A stretch of DNA of 49,822 nucleotides from Candidatus Eremiobacter antarcticus (GTDB taxonomy: Bacteria; Vulcanimicrobiota; Vulcanimicrobiia; Eremiobacterales; Eremiobacteraceae). Position numbers and translations under genes: made by a program. Positions 43,072 through 49,822 of this stretch are shown here, in pieces. The notes below the pieces were generated by a model. That model worked only from the letters and a program-made list of their open reading frames with translations, was not told the origin of the DNA and did not search any database. How positions within the stretch are numbered: the stretch's first letter is position 1; each line of letters begins with the position of its first letter. Location: NCBI GenBank assembly GCA_003244105.1, contig QHBK01000012.1, forward strand, positions 26,593 to 76,414. Reading direction: 5' to 3'.

Positions 43072-43936
43072 AGGCGCAGCGCACGACGCGTTTGTGCTCT
43101 GGTGCGTGGGCATGGTCCTCTTCGCGGTGCGTTTCGCCTATCAAGTCGGATGTCTGCTCGCTGCGAAGCGCGAGATCGAGCCCGTCAACCGGCTTGCGCT
43201 GAACCTGAGCTCGCGTACGAGCCGCGCCGTTCGGATCGGACTTTCGGATCGCATCGCGGTGCCCTGTCTGCTGGGTATGTTTAAACCGGTCATCGTGTTG
43301 CCGCGAGCGTTGGCCTGCGAGCTTTCAGACGCCGACCTTCAGCGTGTCGTCTTGCACGAGGCCGCACATCTCCAGCGCGGTGACGACTGGTTCAACCTCG
43401 TCGAGCCGCTCGCGCTCGTGATCTTGTTCTTCAACCCCGCGATCCACCTTATCGCCCGCAGGATCGAGATCGAGCGGGAGATCGCCTGTGACGACTCGGT
43501 CATCGCCACGATGCAAAACCGCCTCACGTATGCGCAGTTCCTGACAGGCCTCGCCCGGCGGACGTCGACGCGCCAGGCTGTCATCGTTCCGGGTTTCTTC
43601 ACGAACCGGCGTCAGATTTTCGTACGCATCGAGCAATTGCTCGACCGCCGTCACAACGGGTCGTCCATCATCGGCCGCAAAGCTGTTCTCGCATTGGGCC
43701 TGCTTAGCATGGCCGCTGTAGCGTTAGCTCAGGTCGACATCCCCGTGCTGGCCGCCGCCTGTACAGTTCCTGCCAAGCCACCGATCGTTTCCCGCCAGCG
43801 GGTGCTTGCCGTGATCCGCGCGGTGCCACCCGCAGCGGTTAAGCCGGTGCGAGCAGTTCACGTCGGGGGGGGCGGCGGTCGGGGTGAGAACGGCCGTGGC
43901 TCCAGTGACACCAGTGAAGAAAGCCCTCAAGGTTAG
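42830..43936 (+). CDS. M56 (BlaR1-type) zinc peptidase, main part
   Basis: The conserved protein begins about 42950 in this frame; earlier codons are a shadow of the 42658 frame. A membrane helix (FVLWCVGMVLFAVRF) precedes the peptidase: LSDADLQRVVLHEAAHLQRGDDW with HEAAH, then ALVILFFNPAIHLIARRIE and EIACDDSVIA. A further helix is GRKAVLALGLLSMAAVALA. BlaR1-type proteins sense an envelope signal and activate cleavage of BlaI. No penicillin-binding sensor domain is seen at the C-terminus; instead the frame runs into a G8 tract, after which the next frame encodes repeats. Confidence 0.85.
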   Translation: MRRPAAFHRPRRLMPRGQRPSPRPLTSSSCRRRRQPQGSVPRTEAPSLPAPAIHSATSGAALTKPRISVPAISLSVASFLKGAAHDAFVLWCVGMVLFAVRFAYQVGCLLAAKREIEPVNRLALNLSSRTSRAVRIGLSDRIAVPCLLGMFKPVIVLPRALACELSDADLQRVVLHEAAHLQRGDDWFNLVEPLALVILFFNPAIHLIARRIEIEREIACDDSVIATMQNRLTYAQFLTGLARRTSTRQAVIVPGFFTNRRQIFVRIEQLLDRRHNGSSIIGRKAVLALGLLSMAAVALAQVDIPVLAAACTVPAKPPIVSRQRVLAVIRAVPPAAVKPVRAVHVGGGGGRGENGRGSSDTSEESPQG

Positions 43937-44750
43937 AGAGGTCCGTCGCACCGTTCACCTCCCATTGCGCGGCGCGCCGAGCGCGAACGTGCAGCTGCTT
44001 CAGCCGTCCCTCGAACACCTCAGCGATCGAATCAACGCGCTGGTGCAAGCGCGCGTACTGGTCCCGCCGGTTGCGCCCGTCACCACGTTGCCCCGCATTC
44101 GCAAATCCGTCTCCTTGGCGGCGCGTGCGCAGGCAGTCGCCTCGACGGCTATGGTGATGGCGACGGTGATCCAAGCTGAAAGCGCGGCCCAAATCGCGCA
44201 GGCAGCAGCGCCGCGCGCAGACGCAATCGAGGCGGCCAAGACGGATTCGCTGTCAGGGTACAATGGCTTCGGCGTGGATGATGTCGTCGAACTGCACGAC
44301 AATGGCGTGACGTCGTCCTTTATCGTGGACATGAAACGAGCCGGGTACTCGGGGCTGTCGGCCGGCCAATTGATCGACCTGCGCAATCACGGCGTTTCTG
44401 CGGCGTTCGCACGCTCGGTGACTGCCGATGGACAGCGCAAGGTCGACGTCAACACGTTGATCCGATTATGCGACCACGGTATCAGCGCAGGCTATGCGAA
44501 TGCTCTGTCGAGGAGCGGACTCACGGGTCTGTCAACCGACGATCTCATCGCCTTGCGCGACCACGGCGTCAGCGCTGAGTACGTGACCGCTTTGGCCCGC
44601 GCCGGCTACAAGGCCTTGGCCACTGCAGATATCATGCGCTTGTACGACAACGGCGTGAACGCCGCATATATCCAGCGCGTGCGACACGATCTCAACTCCA
44701 CGCACTTGACGATCGATCAGTTGATTCGCTTGAGAGATTCCGGCATCTGA
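43884..44750 (+). CDS. DHGV-repeat protein A (probable C-terminal sensor region of the M56 protein)
   Basis: 288 residues. A low-complexity Ala/Val/Thr/Pro N-terminus is followed by six 29-30-residue repeats of the type ALRDHGVSAEYVTALARAGY, ending exactly at RDSGI. It starts with GTG at 43884 inside the end of the M56 frame. Frame comparison across the G8 run at about 43865-43872 suggests it is the natural continuation of the M56 protein. Helix-turn-helix hairpin repeats are predicted. Such repeats accompany M56 proteins in other phyla, by my recollection. Coupled to protein B by TGATG. Confidence 0.7.
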   Translation: MRTAVAPVTPVKKALKVREVRRTVHLPLRGAPSANVQLLQPSLEHLSDRINALVQARVLVPPVAPVTTLPRIRKSVSLAARAQAVASTAMVMATVIQAESAAQIAQAAAPRADAIEAAKTDSLSGYNGFGVDDVVELHDNGVTSSFIVDMKRAGYSGLSAGQLIDLRNHGVSAAFARSVTADGQRKVDVNTLIRLCDHGISAGYANALSRSGLTGLSTDDLIALRDHGVSAEYVTALARAGYKALATADIMRLYDNGVNAAYIQRVRHDLNSTHLTIDQLIRLRDSGI

Positions 44751-45712
44751 TGCTCGCGGCGATCTGCGTCGCCATCTTACAGTCTGCGAGCCTGCAACTC
44801 GTGGCTCACGGCGACGCCTCGGTTCAAAGCAGTTGGTCCGCGCAAACCAATCCCGCTCGCACGATTCTGTCCCTGAAGACTAAGGTTGAGCAGAACGGCC
44901 CGGGCGCCAACCTGGTCGAATCCGAAAGCGTCGATATCCCGCTTTCGGATGTCGCGGCGAAGCTGCCGGGACTCACACAGGCTCAACTCAACTCCACCAG
45001 CGCGCGAGTCCGTTTCCGCAGCATTCACGACGCGGGGACGTTGGACTATGACGGTTCCTTCCAGGGCGGAGCAGGCGAAGGCTCCGCACGGGTGACGCTC
45101 AACCCGCTGTTCGCCGCCCAGCTGCAGCGCCGGGGGATTGGCATGCCCACTTCCGAGCAGCAAGTCCGCCTCACGCTCTTGGGAGCTGACTTCCGATATC
45201 TCGACGTGTTAAGCGCGCAAGCTTTCGAGCGGCCGGACGTCGATCAACTGCTGAATCTGCTCGAGCACGGCGTGTCAGTCGACTATCTGCGCGCGATGGG
45301 AGCGCTTCGCGTCACGCCGCACTCCATCGACTCCGTCACACGGGCGCGGGATCACGACGTCACCGCCCTCTACGCACGCCAGTTGATCGCGGCGGGTTAC
45401 CGTTCGCTTTCCATCGACGATTTGGTGCGCGCTCAGGATCATAACGTGAGCGCGGACCTCGTGGCAGCCGTCAAGGCTGCGGGTTATAAAGCTGTGCCGA
45501 TGAATGACCTCGTCAGGCTGGCCGATCACAACGTTACCTCGGACTTCGTGCGGGCAATGGCCGCGTTCGGGTACGCCGCCAAGGCCGACGATCTCGTCGT
45601 TTTGCGCGATCATGGTGTCACCCCGGATTACGTCCAAAGTTTGCGCCGGCGGGGGTACAACGCCAAGCTGTCGGTGGCTGAGCTCATCAAACTCCGGGAC
45701 CACGGCATTTAG
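44750..45712 (+). CDS. DHGV-repeat protein B
   Basis: 320 residues. A short hydrophobic N-terminus (MLAAICVAILQSASLQLVA) may be a signal peptide. A beta-type domain (about 25-150) follows, then six repeats of about 29 residues (for example DHDVTALYARQLIAAGYRSL, and RDHGVTPDYVQSLRRRGY), ending with RDHGI at the stop. It has the same repeat number and the same terminal unit as protein A. ATG overlaps the previous stop. Likely exported and a partner of the M56 sensor; inferred from operon position. Confidence 0.7.
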   Translation: MLAAICVAILQSASLQLVAHGDASVQSSWSAQTNPARTILSLKTKVEQNGPGANLVESESVDIPLSDVAAKLPGLTQAQLNSTSARVRFRSIHDAGTLDYDGSFQGGAGEGSARVTLNPLFAAQLQRRGIGMPTSEQQVRLTLLGADFRYLDVLSAQAFERPDVDQLLNLLEHGVSVDYLRAMGALRVTPHSIDSVTRARDHDVTALYARQLIAAGYRSLSIDDLVRAQDHNVSADLVAAVKAAGYKAVPMNDLVRLADHNVTSDFVRAMAAFGYAAKADDLVVLRDHGVTPDYVQSLRRRGYNAKLSVAELIKLRDHGI

Positions 45713-45720
45713 ATAGGGCG

Positions 45721-45767
45721 GGCCAACGCCGCATTCTTGAGGTTAAGGATTTACGGGCGCGTTGGCC
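45721..45767. repeat. Inverted repeat over the start of the MBL-cupin gene
   Basis: GGCCAACGC (45721-45729) and GCGTTGGCC (45759-45767) are perfect 9-bp arms, 29 nt apart. The loop holds GAGGTTAAGGAT, the likely ribosome site, and the 3' arm contains the TTG at 45762. If transcribed it would fold into a stem at the translation start. Confidence 0.7.
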
Positions 45768-46892
45768 AAGACGCCGGCCGTGGGCTTGAAGTTCATGAAA
45801 CCGGCAGTAGATGGCGGCTCGGCCGCCGGTTCTACTTTGAAGCCGACGTGCTTGGACGGAATCTTCATGTTGCGAGTGCGCGCTGCCGGCGAAGCGCTCG
45901 ACCGCAACGCGTTTTCTATCCACGGTGAAGAGCGACTGCTCGTCGATCCCATCGCGTCCGGCAATGATGATTTGGTCGTGCTTCGCGCCGAAGGCGTCCC
46001 TGATTGGATCGTTGTCACGAATGCGGAAACCTCAGCCCAGTCCCATGGGATCGCAAGAGATCTCGGCGCACGAGTGGCCTCTGGGGCGCCCACCGGGGCC
46101 GGCGCGCTCGTGCCTGACCGCGAGCTGCGCGACGGGGAACGAATCGGACGGGCGCAAGTCTATTCGATTAAGGGAGGGGCGGCGGGCCAGATCCCTCTTC
46201 ACATAGCCGACGCGCGCGCCATTGTCACGGGCAACATTCTTATCGGCGAGCCGGCGGGCTGCGTACGCATGTTGAGTGACGATCGCTTCACCAGCCCGAC
46301 GGAGGCAGCCCTGTCGGTACGCCGGTTATGGGCGCTGCAGCCGCAGCACGTGCTGGTCGGCCGGGGCGACTGTGTCTTCGGCAATGCAACGGCGCTCCTC
46401 GGCACATGTCTGCAATCGCGCTCCGATGTGTACGTCAACCGGATTAACCTCGACGAGCTCGAGTGGCAACAGCCGCACGAACCGTCGCGATACGAAGCGT
46501 TTATGGCGGAGGTCGGTCAGTCTATCGGAGCTCGCTCGCTTGGCTATCGTCTCGTACGTCTTCCGCCGGGAAAGACGTTCTGTCCGCTGCACTGGCACGA
46601 GGAAGATGAGGAGCTTTTTTTCATCCTGGATGGCAAGGCGACGTTGCATACCCCTCGAGGAGATTTCGAGGTGCGGCGCGGCGACTTCATCGCTTTCCCC
46701 ACCGGTCCGATCGGCGCCCACGCGATCCGCAACGATGGCGACCAGGAATGCACGGTGATGATGCTGTCGGATAACAGCGACGGGGACGACATCTGCCACT
46801 ATCCCGATTCCAATAAGGTGCTCCTCAGCGAAAGCGGCCTGATCCTACGGAAGGAACCCGACCTCGACTATTACGATGGGGAGCACACGTAA
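45762..46892 (+). CDS. Degenerate MBL-fold domain fused to a cupin
   Basis: 376 residues from TTG 45762 (ATG 45795 possible). The N-terminal half resembles metallo-beta-lactamase-fold proteins: GEERLLVDPIASGNDDL, then ARAIVTGNILIGEPAGCVRM and VLVGRGDCVFGNATALLG, but the HxHxDH zinc motif is absent (the segment reads VVTNAETSAQSHGIARD). The C-terminal half is a cupin: FCPLHWHEEDEELFFILDGK with His-x-His and Glu, and a second His near GAHAIRNDG. Cupin metal site looks intact. Could be a sensor or an isomerase-like enzyme. Downstream of the DHGV genes; converges with the APC permease gene (8 nt gap). Confidence 0.75.
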   Translation: MAKTPAVGLKFMKPAVDGGSAAGSTLKPTCLDGIFMLRVRAAGEALDRNAFSIHGEERLLVDPIASGNDDLVVLRAEGVPDWIVVTNAETSAQSHGIARDLGARVASGAPTGAGALVPDRELRDGERIGRAQVYSIKGGAAGQIPLHIADARAIVTGNILIGEPAGCVRMLSDDRFTSPTEAALSVRRLWALQPQHVLVGRGDCVFGNATALLGTCLQSRSDVYVNRINLDELEWQQPHEPSRYEAFMAEVGQSIGARSLGYRLVRLPPGKTFCPLHWHEEDEELFFILDGKATLHTPRGDFEVRRGDFIAFPTGPIGAHAIRNDGDQECTVMMLSDNSDGDDICHYPDSNKVLLSESGLILRKEPDLDYYDGEHT

Positions 46893-46900
46893 GCCGCGTC

Positions 46901-48454
46901 TCAGGGCTTGTTGGCGGCCGCACGTTCGGCGGCGACACCCGCGCGGTACTCGTCAAGCATCTCTATCTCCCCGGCGCCCGTCAAGGTGTGCTCGTGCAGT
47001 TTCACCCAGTCTCGCTTAAGGCTGCGCAGAATCGGCATGCCGTGTTTGCGTCGGTAGATCGCGTAGAAAACGATGCCCAAGATGACCCATGTCGGTCCAG
47101 CAATGCGACCGATGGGATGGGTCAAAAGCGTGAAGACTAGAATGGCGACGATGCCGATCATCCCGACGACCGAGAGCAGCGAGAGGTCTCCTTTTCGACC
47201 GGCCACGGTGAGCGGGATGTTCCAGGGCATCTTGAAACGGCGCGGCGCGACGGAGTCCGTGAAGCGCAGCGTCATCAGCGCGGCGAAGACGAGCGTGTAC
47301 GAGAGCGCGGCGCCAAAGGCGTAGAGATCCGTCAGAAACCCGATGGCTTGCGTCCCCTGCAGGTAGGCGGCCACCAATTCGATGACGGAGATACCGGAGA
47401 AGCAGATGATGGTGCCCAGCGGCGTTCGCGTCTTGGCGTTCGTGCGTTGGAACCACGACGGCAACACGTTGAACTTGGCCATGGAATACGCGATGCGAGA
47501 CGCCCCGAACACACCGGAATTGCTCGAGATCAACACGAGCAGCGCGCCTACCATCGGTACGTAAAACGCGAACAGGACGCCCAGGACACCGGGTATTTGG
47601 CTCGCGAGCACCGCGATCGCCTTATCGTTGTTGTCCGTGCTGCCGACGTACTGGAACATCGGCACGGTGGTTCCGTTGGAGAGATGGATCGGGCTCATGC
47701 CCAGCACGAGATTCGAGTAGGACAAGGCGAAGATGAGGATCGTCAGGATCAGCGCGACCGACGTGCGCGGAATGACCGTGGTAGGGCGGCGAGTTTCTTC
47801 GGCCGCGTGCGAGATGCTCTCCAAGCCGACGAACGATATGATCGCGAGCGAGACGCCCTTGAGCAGATTTTCGGTCGTTGGCCAGTGAGTTTGCATGGTG
47901 TGCAAAAGCACCTGAGGGTTCCACACGAGCAGAAAGGCGCTTACCAGGATGATCGTCTCGGTCACCACATCCAACACGGACACCAGCTCGTTTAAACGCG
48001 ACGACTGCTTCACCCCGACTCCGTTGAGAACGGTTAAAAAGGCCGTTGTCGCCAACACGCAGATGAAGTACGTGAGTTGGTGCGTCACAAGCCATGGGAA
48101 CAAAAAGCTGATGTAGCCGATGGTGAACCATGCGAACAGTGCGATGTCGATCGTGAAGTCGAGCAGGACCGCCCAGCCCGCGACGAAGCCGATAAAATCG
48201 CCGAGCGCCCGCATGACGAAGAACTGGCCGCCGCCGGCAACAGGATAGGCGGCTGCAAGCTCGGTGTAGGCAAGCCCGATGCACACGTAGACGATGCCGG
48301 CGAAGGCGAAGGCCACGTTTGCGGCTCCGGCTGCGATGCCCACAACGACGCCGAGCGCGACGTAGATGTCGGCGCCCACGTCGGCATAGCCCCACGAATA
48401 GGAGCCCCAGGTCGTCACTGCGCGGCGGAGTTCGGCGACCGGCGCTGCCTTCAT
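46901..48454 (-). CDS. APC superfamily amino-acid permease
   Basis: 517 residues with about 12 hydrophobic segments. YAYPVAGGGQFFVMRALGD (start AAYPVAGG), SFVGLESISHAAEETRRP and SSNSGVFGASRIAYSMAKF are the conserved APC motifs. Complete, unlike the interrupted permease at 26003. The C-terminal tail is charged and cytoplasmic. Substrate unknown. ATG 48454. Confidence 0.9.
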   Translation of the reverse strand: MKAAPVAELRRAVTTWGSYSWGYADVGADIYVALGVVVGIAAGAANVAFAFAGIVYVCIGLAYTELAAAYPVAGGGQFFVMRALGDFIGFVAGWAVLLDFTIDIALFAWFTIGYISFLFPWLVTHQLTYFICVLATTAFLTVLNGVGVKQSSRLNELVSVLDVVTETIILVSAFLLVWNPQVLLHTMQTHWPTTENLLKGVSLAIISFVGLESISHAAEETRRPTTVIPRTSVALILTILIFALSYSNLVLGMSPIHLSNGTTVPMFQYVGSTDNNDKAIAVLASQIPGVLGVLFAFYVPMVGALLVLISSNSGVFGASRIAYSMAKFNVLPSWFQRTNAKTRTPLGTIICFSGISVIELVAAYLQGTQAIGFLTDLYAFGAALSYTLVFAALMTLRFTDSVAPRRFKMPWNIPLTVAGRKGDLSLLSVVGMIGIVAILVFTLLTHPIGRIAGPTWVILGIVFYAIYRRKHGMPILRSLKRDWVKLHEHTLTGAGEIEMLDEYRAGVAAERAAANKP

Positions 48455-48623
48455 CGAGCAAGATCCCCGCAGTTCAGATCATTTGGCAAAAAATCCCAGC
48501 CAGCATTCGGTCGCCGCTTACCAATTCCCGCGGTGAAAAGCCCATCCGGGGAAATTCCCTCCCCGGTTTTGAATGGGGGCCGAGCGATGTCCGCTGTGAC
48601 GTGATGAGCGAGAGAGGCCTGCC
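48455..48623. other. Divergent intergenic region, APC permease / lipoprotein
   Basis: About 170 nt between divergent starts. Must hold both promoters. A GAGAGG site precedes ATG 48624. No operator-like palindrome is obvious. Confidence 0.35.
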
Positions 48624-49124
48624 ATGAACATCCGTGAACGATCCGCAGTCTTGTGTGCGACCGTCCTCCTGCTGACGGCGGGATGCACCCATAAGGACGA
48701 GTCGAGCAGCACGAGTCAGACCACCGAACAGACGCCTGCAGCTGAGTTGTCTGCGGCGGCTGCGCGAAAAAGGCCCAGCGGGGCGCCGGTGCCGGTCCCG
48801 AGCGCGCACGCGGTGACATTTCAATTCTCGGATGTGGCCGTCACCAACACAGGCTTGCTGCGTTTAAAATTCACGATGGCGAATGCGGGGAGTGATCCAA
48901 TCCTTTGCGACGCAAGCGAGTTTTCGATCCAGTTGTCAGGCGGCTTGTCTATTCCGGCGGACCCCGGCGCAGAAGATACCTGTGATCCGGATACCGTCGA
49001 TCCCGGCTCGAGCGGCAAAGCGGTGATGTACTTCGACCTGCACCGGCAGTATGTGGGCCCGGTGAAGCTTTTGCTGACTGCGAACAACGCTGTGATCGGC
49101 CAAGGCACGACCCAATTGCACTAA
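48624..49124 (+). CDS. Predicted lipoprotein with beta-sandwich-type domain
   Basis: 166 residues. Lipobox VLLLTAGC puts the lipidated Cys at about 21. A Ser/Thr/Ala linker of about 45 residues follows, then a beta-rich domain (VTFQFSDVAVTNTGLLRLKF, NAGSDPILCDASEFSI and SSGKAVMYFDLHRQYVGPV) resembling DUF4352-type immunoglobulin-like proteins. Two Cys in the domain (ILCDAS, DTCDPD) could form a disulfide. Function unknown. Confidence 0.7.
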   Translation: MNIRERSAVLCATVLLLTAGCTHKDESSSTSQTTEQTPAAELSAAAARKRPSGAPVPVPSAHAVTFQFSDVAVTNTGLLRLKFTMANAGSDPILCDASEFSIQLSGGLSIPADPGAEDTCDPDTVDPGSSGKAVMYFDLHRQYVGPVKLLLTANNAVIGQGTTQLH

Positions 49125-49165
49125 GACAGGAGCGCCGTGGCGCGCTTCGAGAAACCTGACAGCGT

Positions 49166-49238
<73 letters not shown>

Positions 49239-49241
49239 CCA

Positions 49242-49273
49242 CGCTAAGACCTCGGTGTTATCAGGGCTTAGCG
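49242..49273. repeat. Inverted repeat directly after tRNA-Ala (CGCTAAG / CTTAGCG)
   Basis: Seven-base arms at 49242-49248 and 49267-49273 begin right after the tRNA CCA. No T-run follows, so a terminator is doubtful; it may be a processing or attachment-type site. Confidence 0.45.
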
Positions 49274-49653
49274 ACGTCTCCGCATGGTCCGACGAGCCCC
49301 GCCTAGCTTGAAGATGTTGCCACCGCTGTAGCCACGGGCGCCAGCCCGAAAGCGGCTCGCACGTCCCGCCGCTCCCGCGCTACGCCTACAGTGATCCGCC
49401 GGAGCTCCCTTTATATTTAAAAGTCGAGTCCCAGACTTTCCATGCCAGCTCAGTTTGACATCGACCAGAAATTGCATGCTGAAACAGCCGGCCGCATTCC
49501 GAGTGTCGCGGCGAGTTCCCCATGAGACGCCTGCGCCAACACCATCAGCGAGCGATGCCAACTGTCGGGGGCTCCTAACATAGTAACAAGCTGGAGTGAC
49601 CCCCACCGGAGCTAGACACCCGATAAGCGAAAGCATCGCTAGGAAGGTGATCT
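49274..49653. other. Intergenic region up to the IS transposase gene
   Basis: About 380 nt. An open minus-strand frame (49268-49636) is not supported. From about 49592 the sequence TGGAGTGACCCCCACCGGAG may be the left inverted repeat of an insertion sequence, since an IS3-like orfA follows; the other end lies outside the window. Confidence 0.4.
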
Positions 49654-49822
49654 ATGTCGAAGGACGAGTCAACTCCTCAATCCGAGCTTGCGAAGTTCGA
49701 TCGGTGGACCGCACAGCGTAAAGCAGCACTCATCCTCGAGGTACTCAAGGGTCAGATATCAGTGCCTGAAGCAGCTCGCAGGTACGGCTTCACGCAAGGC
49801 GAGTATCGCAAGTGGGCCGAGG
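49654..49822 (+). mobile_element. IS3-like transposase orfA (helix-turn-helix), 5' part
   Basis: At least 56 codons, running off the window. AGGAAGGTGA lies just upstream of ATG 49654. RWTAQRKAALILEVLKGQIS followed by VPEAARRYGFTQGEYRKW is the helix-turn-helix N-terminus of IS3-type OrfA proteins. The right part of the element is not seen, so the IS family is a best guess. Confidence 0.7.

Noticed and set aside
45762-46250. N-terminal half of the cupin fusion as an active beta-lactamase, given the nearby blaI
   Set aside because: The HxHxDH metal motif is missing, so no beta-lactamase activity can be claimed.
49268-49636. 122-residue minus-strand open frame right of tRNA-Ala
   Set aside because: Arg/Gly-rich composition, no recognisable motif, and overlaps the candidate IS end.

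Overview
This is a bacterial chromosome segment of roughly 60 % G+C. Most of the left half is a dense head-to-tail run of housekeeping genes on the minus strand. The gene content mixes Firmicutes-like neighbourhoods (ruvX-mltG-DUF1292, nfeD-floA-yqeY-rpsU, ybeY-dgkA-cdd-recO, rpmE-prfA-prmC) with envelope traits: DUF5916 beta-barrel-type protein, predicted lipoproteins, and a BlaI/M56 sensor pair. TTG and GTG starts are common and stop/start overlaps (ATGA, GTGA, TGATG) are frequent. This resembles a deep-branching uncultured lineage such as Candidatus Eremiobacterota (WPS-2). That placement is an inference from gene style, not shown by any marker in the window.

Layout. 1-345: three minus-strand tRNA genes (one cut by the window edge, Arg-ACG, Ser-GCT). 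475-1348: a small M41-like peptidase followed by a broken ribbon-helix-helix-like gene. 1345-24787: a continuous minus-strand array. Read in its own direction it runs rpmE (with a very long tail), prfA, prmC, hemF, pyrG, two glycosyltransferases, a stalk-domain protein, an oligopeptide-type binding lipoprotein, HIT, rpsU, yqeY, nfeD, floA, a low-complexity membrane protein, ybeY, dgkA, a CBS/DUF21 transporter-like protein, cdd, recO, ruvX, mltG, DUF1292, an MGDG-synthase-type glycosyltransferase, and DUF3311 plus a sodium/solute symporter. 24963-27424: a small helical protein, an intradiol dioxygenase-like protein, and an amino-acid permease broken by one in-frame amber codon.

27493-37334 is a signalling island. 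It holds a REC/HD-GYP/PAS/PAS/histidine kinase/REC/REC giant, a divergent stand-alone HPt protein, a CHASE3-like/PAS/GGDEF cyclase with an intact I-site, a second M41-like peptidase (HDAGH instead of HEAGH) with its own RHH-like neighbour, and a second hybrid kinase. In that kinase the helix before the phospho-acceptor histidine is expanded into nine 18-residue repeats. c-di-GMP synthesis and breakdown and phosphorelay therefore sit together.

37551-49241: tRNA-Ile, an M61 peptidase, tRNA-Ala(TGC) with five exact 16-bp repeats just downstream, and then a BlaI regulon. Two nearly identical operators (ACCTAA-N4-TTAGGT) each sit directly after a sigma70-like -10. One precedes a DUF5916 beta-barrel-type gene. 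The other precedes blaI, an M56 (BlaR1-type) peptidase and two coupled proteins built of 29-residue DHGV repeats. Three apparent frameshifts cluster here, one at a G8 run. The segment continues with a degenerate-MBL/cupin fusion, an APC permease, a lipoprotein and tRNA-Ala(GGC). At the right edge begins an insertion-sequence transposase gene.

Best candidates for something not yet described: the duplicated M41-like peptidase/RHH module, the BlaI-M56-DHGV-repeat-DUF5916 regulon, and the phase-neutral 18-residue kinase linker array.
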